The notes below the pieces were generated by a model. It made no database searches, had not been told where the DNA came from, and saw nothing but the letters and a program-made list of their open reading frames with translations. A program made the translations under genes and the position numbers. A stretch of 41,950 nt of DNA from Alphaproteobacteria bacterium (lineage in GTDB: Bacteria; Pseudomonadota; Alphaproteobacteria; CAAHEQ01; UBA3637), in assembly GCA_015062385.1 (NCBI GenBank), contig SUUT01000011.1, forward strand, positions 5,408 through 47,357. Reading direction: 5' to 3'. Within the stretch, counting starts at the first letter, position 1. Every line of letters starts with the position of its first letter. Of this stretch, positions 35,193-41,950 are shown one piece after another.

Positions 35193-36737
35193 TTAAAAGG
35201 GATATAAATCCGGCAAAGGCTTTTTCTTTGTTCGTTTTTTAGACGGTTTTTGCGTTTCTGTTAATAATGTTTTTTTATGTTTTATGTTGATTGTTTTTTT
35301 TCTCCGTTTTATTTTTGACAGAAAATAAAGTCCCATTCCCGTTATAAAAATAATAACACCACCACCCCATAGATATATCGACTGAATCGTATTGTTAGGG
35401 ATATCAGATGAAACGATTGTGTTCGGTTCTTCTTTTGTCGGGGCATTGATTTGCTCAGATTGAGAAGGATTGTTTGGTTGTGCTGTTATCGAATTGTTTG
35501 CAACAGTAGGAATATAGAATATGCGTTCAGGTAATTCAGTAATTTCCTGTTGTTTTGTATGCGTGTTGAACCAAACAATTTGAATAGCTGGTATTCTAAT
35601 TTCGCCGGTAACGGAGGGAACAATAATAAATGTAATTTCTTCTGTTCCGACGATTCCTTCTGATGTAACCATATTAGACCGCTTATCCGGATTGGCATAG
35701 GATTTAATGTGATTATTAGCCGGTTGTACAAGAAGTGGTAATTTGTGTGATTCGATACCTAATGCTTGTAATTTTACTTGTCGTTCAATGGCAGTGCCGA
35801 TTCCTAACTGTGCCGGCAATTTATACTGTTCTGTCAATGTTACCTTGGAAGACGGCAACCACCAACCATTCCAATCTGTTGGTTTTCCATGCACTGTTAA
35901 ATGTAATGCGTTTGATTGCTGATATACTTCTTTGTATGTTGGACCAAATGCTGCCTCAAAAAAGGCATCGTGACCAAAAACATCCGGAAACAGAGAGCGA
36001 CTGGGCAATTTTTGTTTCGTTTTATCCGGAACAAGTCCAAGAACTCCGGCCGGAAGAATAGTTATTTTGCCCGTTTCCTGTGGGGTTAATAAAAATTGTC
36101 GTTCATAAAAACGAACCGGCTGATTTTGATATGTTGTTTGAGCCATTTTATCGCCATTTTCAATAGCAGCAAGGGTATATTGACTACTTGGGGGTGTTTG
36201 AATTTGTGCTTGTGATAATCCACTATTTTCAAATAGACGAACCGTATATAAAACAGTTTCTCCGGTATATATGTTTTCATTTGGAATCAGTGCTTCCACT
36301 TTAAAAATGCGATTTTCTACTGTTTTTTGTTGAGTGTCTTGTTGTGTTAAATCCGTTACTTGTGCCGTTGAGGTACTCGGGGCCCCATTTTCCCGAACAA
36401 CAATTTTTTGTGCCGGCAATGTTTGTCCATGCCATTGAAATGGTCCAATTTGAAACGTTCCCGTTTGTCGGGGAAACAATGAGAGAATCAGCTGATATTC
36501 TTCTGTTTTTGTTCCATTAATAATAGAGGTGTTTGCTAATTGTTGTTGTCCCCGAATAATAAAGTCTTTTTGCAAAACACTCATATCCGGTGCTTCTTGA
36601 ATGGGTTTGTTATCCGAAAACGAAACTTCCAATCGTTCCCCATATGTTATTTGATTGGCAGATAATGACATTTGTGGTGCGGTATGACCGGATAATATAA
36701 TGAAAAAAACACTTACAAAAGCGATGTTTTTGAACAT
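35193..36737 (-). CDS. batD: BatD-like membrane protein (Bat operon)
   Basis: 514 residues from the ATG at 36737 (GAGG upstream; 7 bases after the previous stop). Signal peptide at the start (MFKNIAFVSVFFIILSGHTA), then a large periplasmic region of BatD/oxygen-tolerance type: MSLSANQITYGERLEVSFSD, LQKDFIIRGQQQLANTSIIN, FQIGPFQWHGQTLPAQKIVV, YTGETVLYTVRLFENSGLSQ. One membrane helix follows near residues 445-465 (SIYLWGGGVIIFITGMGLYF), then a strongly basic cytoplasmic tail (KIKRRKKTINIKHKKT). Last gene of the three-gene Bat operon. Bat proteins are linked to aerotolerance in Bacteroides and to envelope-stress roles elsewhere; the biochemical function is not settled. Confidence 0.85.
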   Translation of the reverse strand: MFKNIAFVSVFFIILSGHTAPQMSLSANQITYGERLEVSFSDNKPIQEAPDMSVLQKDFIIRGQQQLANTSIINGTKTEEYQLILSLFPRQTGTFQIGPFQWHGQTLPAQKIVVRENGAPSTSTAQVTDLTQQDTQQKTVENRIFKVEALIPNENIYTGETVLYTVRLFENSGLSQAQIQTPPSSQYTLAAIENGDKMAQTTYQNQPVRFYERQFLLTPQETGKITILPAGVLGLVPDKTKQKLPSRSLFPDVFGHDAFFEAAFGPTYKEVYQQSNALHLTVHGKPTDWNGWWLPSSKVTLTEQYKLPAQLGIGTAIERQVKLQALGIESHKLPLLVQPANNHIKSYANPDKRSNMVTSEGIVGTEEITFIIVPSVTGEIRIPAIQIVWFNTHTKQQEITELPERIFYIPTVANNSITAQPNNPSQSEQINAPTKEEPNTIVSSDIPNNTIQSIYLWGGGVIIFITGMGLYFLSKIKRRKKTINIKHKKTLLTETQKPSKKRTKKKPLPDLYPF

Positions 36738-36744
36738 TTTTTCC

Positions 36745-38619
36745 TCACTGAGCAATATATTGTTTATATAAACGATATCTTAAAACACGAGACGGATCTT
36801 TTTTTAGCCGATTGATAATTTGCTCTGTTTCTTGATCGGGGGCATCCGAAGTAAGATCGGGGCTTTGCATATAACCGTCTTGTTCATCAGATAGGTGTTG
36901 TTTTGCTTGTTCGTCAAGGTCCCGATTGGATTGTATGGTTGTTGTATCTGGGTTTTTGTCATCTGAATCCGAATACTCTTGTTGTTCGAGGGTGTTTTGT
37001 ATTTGTTGAGATGTATCGGTTGGTTGTTGTGTGTTATCCGAAGAATCAGAGCCTTGTTGTGCGTCTTGTTGTTGTATTTGAGAACCGTTTCCGTTTTTAT
37101 TTGTTTCATCTTGGGTTGTATTATTTAAGTTTTTTGAAGAATCTTGTGAAGCTGATTCGTCCTGTTTTTGAGAAGAATTTGGATTATTGGAAGTGTTGTT
37201 GTTATCAGATGTATCCGATTGCTTGTTTTCTTCTTCCTGATTGGTTGAATTGGATTGTGGTTGATTTTCGTTATTGTTTTCTTTAGAATCAGATTCGTTT
37301 TCTTGATTTTTTTGAGTCGAATTGTTTTGATTTTTATCTTGTTTTTTGAGTTGTTTTTCAATGTACTCTTTGTTAAATTTTGCATCGGCATGAGATGGAT
37401 GTGTTTTTAAAACCGTTTCATATGCTTCAATTGCCTTTTCATATTCTTTTAAATGTGCCCAAGTATTGCCTTGATTATATAAAGATTCAACGGAAGAATC
37501 TGATTGATATGTTTCTAAGGCTTTTTGATAGTTTTTCAGTTGATATTGTTTGTTTCCGTTCTGGATTGTTCGATAACTTTCCTGATCGGGACGTAGCCAT
37601 ATACCGGCAAAACAATTGGTTGATGCGGTTAGCACAAGAGTTCCAAGAAGCACATAAAAAATACCTTTACGGAATAATAGAAGCATAAATGGAAATGCTA
37701 AAATAACAATATAAACGCCTAAATCTTGCCAAACATCCATTTGGGTTATGGAGTTTGCCCAGTGTGGAAGTTGGGTTGATAAAAACGGAGAATTTTTGGG
37801 TTGAGTTGCTTGAATCAGTTTTTTTATTTCAGTTCCATCTGGTTGTGCCGGGTAATAAATGCCGATTTCTTCTAATGCTTCTTTGTTTGGTTTGGATAGA
37901 ATCAAATCACCGGTTGCTGTTCTTAAAAATGAACCGTTTTTGCTTAAAACCGGTTCACCGGTTTGTGTTGAACCGATACTTAAAATTCCCATAGTATAAG
38001 ATTCGTTTTGCAGACGTGTGCGAACATTTGCTGTATCCGGGGTTCCGCCGGTAATCAATAAAATCCGTCCTGAACCTGTTTGAATGTTTTTTAAAAGAGT
38101 GATTGCTGTTTCAATTCCTTTGTCCAGATAATTTCCTAAATCAGGCATAACCTGTGGTTGTAAAGACGGAACCAGAGATTTTAACATTTCCGTATCCTGT
38201 GTTAACGGTGCGGCAACATATCCTTTTGTATCATACAAAACAATACCGATTTGATTACCCTTTAACTGTTCTAATATTTCGTATAATTTGATGTGCAATT
38301 GTGCTATTTTTTCGGCATTCAACGTGTTTAAATCAACAACCAACACCGTAGCAGGAGCATCTTTTACCCCTTTGGTTGGTATTTTATCAAATGCCGGTCC
38401 GGATAAGGCAAGACATAAAAGAAACCAAATAAGCGTTATCAGTACGAATGTTTTATTTTGTTTGATGCTTATTTTTTTCTGAACAATTAAATGTGGTAAA
38501 AAAACGGATTGAATATGTTTTTTCCACGGATTTGTTATGCTTGCTCCTTTTTTTTGAATTAAATAAAATACAATCGGTAAAAGTAAAAGCAGTAATGCCC
38601 ACGGACGTAAAAAAATCAT
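36745..38619 (-). CDS. BatB-BatC fusion: vWA domain plus TPR
   Basis: 624 residues from the ATG at 38619, which overlaps the batA stop as ATGA and has GGAG 8 bases upstream. Layout: two N-terminal helices (FLRPWALLLLLLPIVFYLIQ and LITLIWFLLCLALSGPAF), a von Willebrand A domain (about 85-275), one or two helices (about 310-350), TPR repeats (about 365-435: YRTIQNGNKQYQLKNYQKAL, SLYNQGNTWAHLKEYEKAIE), then a very long Gln/Asn/Ser-rich tail (about 437-590). The vWA metal site is degenerate: VVDLNTL replaces DxSxS. BatB and BatC are separate in some genomes and fused here. Membrane-bound, with BatA and BatD. Confidence 0.87.
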   Translation of the reverse strand: MIFLRPWALLLLLLPIVFYLIQKKGASITNPWKKHIQSVFLPHLIVQKKISIKQNKTFVLITLIWFLLCLALSGPAFDKIPTKGVKDAPATVLVVDLNTLNAEKIAQLHIKLYEILEQLKGNQIGIVLYDTKGYVAAPLTQDTEMLKSLVPSLQPQVMPDLGNYLDKGIETAITLLKNIQTGSGRILLITGGTPDTANVRTRLQNESYTMGILSIGSTQTGEPVLSKNGSFLRTATGDLILSKPNKEALEEIGIYYPAQPDGTEIKKLIQATQPKNSPFLSTQLPHWANSITQMDVWQDLGVYIVILAFPFMLLLFRKGIFYVLLGTLVLTASTNCFAGIWLRPDQESYRTIQNGNKQYQLKNYQKALETYQSDSSVESLYNQGNTWAHLKEYEKAIEAYETVLKTHPSHADAKFNKEYIEKQLKKQDKNQNNSTQKNQENESDSKENNNENQPQSNSTNQEEENKQSDTSDNNNTSNNPNSSQKQDESASQDSSKNLNNTTQDETNKNGNGSQIQQQDAQQGSDSSDNTQQPTDTSQQIQNTLEQQEYSDSDDKNPDTTTIQSNRDLDEQAKQHLSDEQDGYMQSPDLTSDAPDQETEQIINRLKKDPSRVLRYRLYKQYIAQ

Positions 38620-39605
38620 GACATTCTCCGTTTGATTATTGCCCAAAATAAACAAACTAAAGCTCCGAGGAGTGGAATAAAAAACAATTCTTTACGGGGG
38701 CGAAAACTTTGTCCTTTATCTTCAATTGGCTCCAATTTATCGATAGTTTGATAAATTTCTTTTAATTCGTTTGTTGTTTTGGCTCGAAAATATTTTCCTC
38801 CCGTTTGTTCTGCAATTGTTGATAGTGTTTGTTCATCTAAATCTGCTGCCGGATTAATTAATTGATTAAACCCGAAAAAGTCCCGAATGGCTTTGGGTTC
38901 GGAGCCAATTCCAATGGTATAAATTTTAATGCCTAATTTTTTTGCCAATTGCAATGCTTCCGGCACACTAACAACACCGGCATTTGCATATCCATCTGAC
39001 AGCAAAATAACAATTCTGCTTTCAGCCGGTAATTTGGCAACATTTGCAACACTTAATGCCAAGGCATCGCCAATAGCAGTCATTTCTCCTGCAATGGCAA
39101 TATCCACTTCTTTTAATAATTGACGAACAGTTTGTGTATCTAACGTTAATGGTGTATATGTGAATGCCTCACTTCCAAATATAACCAAAGAAAGTCTATC
39201 ACCGATTCGCTTTGCCAAAAAATCATCTGCAACTGTTTTAACAAGTGATAATCGACTAATCGGTTTATTATTTACATCAAAATCCTGTTCCTGCATAGAG
39301 CCGGACGTATCTAATGCCAAAACAATATTACGGGCATTTTGTGGAAATGTTTCAACTGCCCCATACCAAACAGGACGAGCTGCGGCACAAATAAAAAATA
39401 ACCACATTAAAACAAGGGGTATTTTTGCTTTCGGTCTGTATTGTTGTGTTGTGCTTAAAGCAAAGGCTGAAATTTGTTGGAAAAACGGAACCCGTAATGC
39501 ATTGATTACAGTTGTTTGTTCATTATTAGCAGGCTTCATCCAATGCCGAACAAAATACGGCAATGGCAAAAGAATAAATACAAAAGGCCATAAAAAAAAT
39601 TCCAT
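38616..39605 (-). CDS. batA: BatA-like vWA membrane protein
   Basis: 329 residues from the ATG at 39605; the open frame starts 24 bases earlier at a TTG. Starting at MEFFLWPFVFILLPLPYFVR matches the usual BatA beginning. Two N-terminal helices, then a vWA domain with an intact metal site (ALDTSGSMQEQD at about 95, a conserved Thr-rich loop, LLSDGYANAG), and a C-terminal helix (FFIPLLGALVCLFWAIIKRR). The end overlaps the next gene by ATGA, so translation is coupled. No MoxR ATPase or DUF58 gene, which usually lead this operon, lies nearby; they must be elsewhere. No Shine-Dalgarno is visible; see the leaderless-transcript finding. Confidence 0.85.
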   Translation of the reverse strand: MEFFLWPFVFILLPLPYFVRHWMKPANNEQTTVINALRVPFFQQISAFALSTTQQYRPKAKIPLVLMWLFFICAAARPVWYGAVETFPQNARNIVLALDTSGSMQEQDFDVNNKPISRLSLVKTVADDFLAKRIGDRLSLVIFGSEAFTYTPLTLDTQTVRQLLKEVDIAIAGEMTAIGDALALSVANVAKLPAESRIVILLSDGYANAGVVSVPEALQLAKKLGIKIYTIGIGSEPKAIRDFFGFNQLINPAADLDEQTLSTIAEQTGGKYFRAKTTNELKEIYQTIDKLEPIEDKGQSFRPRKELFFIPLLGALVCLFWAIIKRRMS

Positions 39606-39610
39606 GACAT

Positions 39611-39639
39611 CAATATAAGACTGTTTCAAAATAAAATCA
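39611..39639 (-). promoter_or_regulatory. candidate leaderless promoter of the Bat operon
   Basis: On the minus strand TTGATT, a 17-base spacer and TATATT, followed 6 bases later by the ATG at 39605. A start point about 7 bases past the -10 would fall on the A of the ATG, that is, a leaderless mRNA. This fits the missing ribosome site. Confidence 0.45.
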
Positions 39640-39687
39640 ACCGATTTTAAAAATGTTTCGTTTAGTTGTTGTGTAAAGACTATAAAA

Positions 39688-39707
39688 AAACTGCCTTTCG
39701 GCAGTTT
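39688..39707 (-). terminator. terminator of the 91-residue periplasmic protein gene
   Basis: AAACTGCC-TTTC-GGCAGTTT, an 8 bp stem with a 4-base loop, followed on the minus strand by a T-run. It separates this gene from the Bat operon. Confidence 0.88.
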
Positions 39708-39712
39708 TTTTA

Positions 39713-39988
39713 TTATTGATTAACCCGTTTCCGTTCTTCTTGTAATCTTAGCATAACCAAGCGTTGGCGTTCAATCATTTCATTCAGCTTTTCATTGTTA
39801 AATGGACGATTTGTTAAAACTTCTCTGCGTTCGGCCATTTGTTTTTCCAATGCTTCATTATAACGTTCTTCCCAAGTTTGGGTCGGTTTTGTGTTTTGTT
39901 GTGTTTGATTGTTTTCTGCTTCAGTTGCATTGAGTGTTGCGCCAAAAACAGCAGCAATTGTAAAAAGTTGTTTTGTGATATTTTTCAT
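39713..39988 (-). CDS. small periplasmic coiled-coil protein
   Basis: 91 residues. Signal peptide MKNITKQLFTIAAVFGATLN with likely cut after ATEA. The mature part is highly charged and helical (WEERYNEALEKQMAERREVL, LNEMIERQRLVMLRLQEERK), a likely coiled coil. No family recognised. AAAAGGA precedes the start. Strong promoter upstream and terminator downstream show it is a stand-alone gene. A periplasmic scaffold or chaperone-like role would be a guess. Confidence 0.8.
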   Translation of the reverse strand: MKNITKQLFTIAAVFGATLNATEAENNQTQQNTKPTQTWEERYNEALEKQMAERREVLTNRPFNNEKLNEMIERQRLVMLRLQEERKRVNQ

Positions 39989-40028
39989 TGTCTATTCCTT
40001 TTGTTTTTTTGTGAATTAAGTGGGGCAT

Positions 40029-40057
40029 ATGATATATTGTTTTTTGTTGAAAGTCAA
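40029..40057 (-). promoter_or_regulatory. promoter of the small periplasmic protein gene
   Basis: TTGACT (40052-40057), 17-base spacer and TATCAT (40029-40034) on the minus strand. Confidence 0.78.
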
Positions 40058-40245
40058 GAAAAATTTTAAAAAATAATATATTACCCTTATTTGTGTATAA
40101 TTGTGTGTTTTTTTAGACAGAATTATAAAGGATAAGAAAAACTATCAGGTGATTTCTGAATCGGATTCGTTTATGCCCTTGATCGTACCACTATCTATAT
40201 GAGTAGATAGATATAGATAATTCAATTCTATCATAAGATTTGCAA

Positions 40246-40265
40246 AACTTTGGAGTTACAAAGTT
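40246..40265 (-). terminator. weak terminator after the right-edge Cys-rich gene
   Basis: AACTTTG/CAAAGTT, a 7 bp AT-rich stem with a 6-base loop, followed on the minus strand by only TT and then GCAAATC. It lies 18 bases past the stop at 40284. The rest of 40058-40245 shows nothing recognisable except a short TAGATA-type repetition near 40190-40215. Confidence 0.4.
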
Positions 40266-40283
40266 AAAAAAAACTAATCCCTA

Positions 40284-41950
40284 TTAGAAGTTTTGAGAAT
40301 CTGATTCAGTATTTTCCGGCATCTCATCCTCAAACAACATACAACTTCCGTTGACAGGATTTTCTTCATATCCATCTTTGCATTCGCATGTATTGGTTAT
40401 CATATTAAATACTTTTAAACTATCCACACAAACACTACATGTTAAGCCTTCTTCATCCGTTGTTCTGTCTGCCGGACAAGGCAAACACCGATTTTGTTGA
40501 CTGCTCGGATAATATCCTTTTTGGCATTTTACACACTTTCCGTTTTGAGTGATTTTGTTTTTCGGGCAAGATTCGCATCCTGTTCTAGATGAATTCGGCA
40601 CTTGACCCGCAGGACAAGAAGAACAACCCGTTGATGTCGGATACGTTGATGCCGAACAACAATATTGACCTATATCACCATTGATTGAACATCTGCAATC
40701 TGTTGTTATTTTTGTATTAAAACTGCAATATGGCAATGATTGTTGCATTATCATACAGCCATATTTATAACTGCATTTATCCGTTTCACTGAGTGAGGGC
40801 TTAATTGTATTGTGACACTCTGCCGGCGTTTTTCCATACCAACGTGTCCACACAAAATATCCACCACCAACTTCATGCGGATGAATACCATTCCAACAAT
40901 AACTCGTTGGCGAATTAACACGATTCAGACAAGTATTTCCCGTTGCAATTTGACTGGGCGGACAGGGAGAACATTCTCCCGTAGATGCATAATAATGTTG
41001 CCCTGCACCACATGTCCTTTTGCAATAACCTGTATTTTCATCTTTTACTCGTCCACCGGTACATAAACAATACCCAACACCATACTCTTTACTGACAAAT
41101 TCAAGCGACAATCCAGAACCATAATTTGGATTATCATCACACTGTGTACAATAAAAATTGCCGGAGGCATCCTTTTTTAATACATGCCAAACATCACAAT
41201 ACTGTTTTGTTGAAGGATTATAATGGTATCTGTTGTTTCCTTCTATTTTATGCATATCACAAGACCAAACATCTTCTTCTATATGTTCACAATCATAGCC
41301 TAAATATGACCCATATCCCGAGGTATAACGTTCTTTACACCATCCAACAGTTGTGCGTACACATTGTTTACAAGAAGTCCCCCAAGGATAATAATCTTTT
41401 GAACTGTCACACACGCACGTTTGTACCCCTCCGACCATTTCCGATTCGGCTTTATACCCGGCCCCTGTATCACACAAACAATTCCCTGTCGTGCGATTTC
41501 TCAGGCCTGTAAAACCTGTATCACTCGGGCAGGATTTAACACATTCATTTATCCCATCTCCGTCTTCATCCACTAAATCCAAGCCATCCGGACATTCGCA
41601 CGTTTCCGAATCTGCTTCCGGTGGCGTATCCAACGAACATTTGCAACTCGGTTCAGAATCTCCTTCATCCTGTCGCCATTCTTTCCGTCCCGAACAAACA
41701 CACCGTCCATCTGCCAATGTTAATCCTTTGGTTTTATCACAATCCGTTTCATCACATTGTCGACACACTTGTTCCGTATCATCACAACAAAAACCCGTGC
41801 CACTGTATTGACAATCCGTATCGGCTATACATTTACAGACACCATATTCCCATATCGGTTTATCTGCCGGACATTGACAACTCTGATTGCCTTGATTCCA
41901 ACTGCGGGGCGGTTCACATCGGGTACAATCTTCTCCATATTCATAGGCGT
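40284..41950 (-). CDS. cysteine-rich surface protein, partial at right edge
   Basis: The frame is open from the stop at 40284 to the right edge (about 555 codons). A GTG at 41768 could be read as a start, but the frame continues past it with the same cysteine-rich pattern (CEPPRSWNQGNQSCQC, CIADTDCQYSGTGFCC), so the true N-terminus lies outside the window. It contains many modules of the form C..CP.G....(T/S)..C..C, such as CPAGQVPNSSRTGCESCP and CQKGYYPSSQQNRCLPCP, like growth-factor-receptor or TNF-receptor cysteine modules. The composition matches the pilin-like proteins in this window, so an N-terminal pilin signal further right is predicted. No membrane helix is visible in this part. Function unknown; probably extracellular. 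Confidence 0.82.
   Translation of the reverse strand, partial: AYEYGEDCTRCEPPRSWNQGNQSCQCPADKPIWEYGVCKCIADTDCQYSGTGFCCDDTEQVCRQCDETDCDKTKGLTLADGRCVCSGRKEWRQDEGDSEPSCKCSLDTPPEADSETCECPDGLDLVDEDGDGINECVKSCPSDTGFTGLRNRTTGNCLCDTGAGYKAESEMVGGVQTCVCDSSKDYYPWGTSCKQCVRTTVGWCKERYTSGYGSYLGYDCEHIEEDVWSCDMHKIEGNNRYHYNPSTKQYCDVWHVLKKDASGNFYCTQCDDNPNYGSGLSLEFVSKEYGVGYCLCTGGRVKDENTGYCKRTCGAGQHYYASTGECSPCPPSQIATGNTCLNRVNSPTSYCWNGIHPHEVGGGYFVWTRWYGKTPAECHNTIKPSLSETDKCSYKYGCMIMQQSLPYCSFNTKITTDCRCSINGDIGQYCCSASTYPTSTGCSSCPAGQVPNSSRTGCESCPKNKITQNGKCVKCQKGYYPSSQQNRCLPCPADRTTDEEGLTCSVCVDSLKVFNMITNTCECKDGYEENPVNGSCMLFEDEMPENTESDSQNF

Noticed and set aside
36804-37391. Alternative frames within the Q/N/S-rich tail of the BatB-BatC gene
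   Set aside because: They arise from CAA/AAT/TCA-type codon runs and have no start signals.

Overview
The window looks like a chromosome segment of a low-GC (AT-rich) alphaproteobacterium, probably an uncultured, host- or gut-associated lineage. Housekeeping genes (rpsD, rpmJ, rpmB, dnaB, queA, lnt, nagZ, an RsmB-type methyltransferase, tRNA-Thr) are of ordinary proteobacterial type. The recurring N-terminus GRSMVEMLGVLAVIGVL on cysteine-rich pilin-like proteins is a pattern I associate with metagenomic gut Alphaproteobacteria; that placement is from memory and was not searched.

Left third (1-18436), all genes on the minus strand. Two pilin-like surface proteins (378-2003 and 3572-5788) flank rpsD. 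A small secreted protein (1-361) follows the first one and runs off the left edge. Then comes a block of large, lineage-specific proteins: an ankyrin-repeat protein (6152-7852), a roughly 1,990-residue protein that joins an M48-type zinc protease to an ABC1/UbiB-like kinase module (8002-13992), a coiled-coil protein (14264-15379) and a protein with recently duplicated helical repeats (15396-17612). Two gene-poor stretches (about 2225-2600 and 18000-18420) hold decayed intergenic palindromic repeats.

Middle (18437-30094) is mostly conserved: nagZ-rsmB, a 45-residue membrane peptide missed by length cut-offs, tRNA-Thr, a half-size EamA protein convergent with a MATE transporter, a membrane protein with a lipoprotein, then plus-strand queA, dnaB, DUF192, lnt and rpmJ.

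Right third (30095-41950): a decayed methyltransferase, a third pilin-like gene divergent from a DUF1152-like protein (32105-34414), rpmB, a three-gene Bat (aerotolerance-type) operon in which BatB and BatC are fused, a small periplasmic protein, and a further cysteine-rich protein cut by the right edge.

The most unusual feature is a 144-145 bp DNA element with inverted ends (AAAAGGGAC...GTCCCTTTT). It occurs three times and each time sits 44-47 bp upstream of the start codon of a pilin-like gene. The constant spacing suggests a shared control or recombination element for a family of surface proteins rather than random insertion. Many promoters fit TTGACA-17-TATAAT closely, and most operons end in clear hairpin-plus-T-run terminators.
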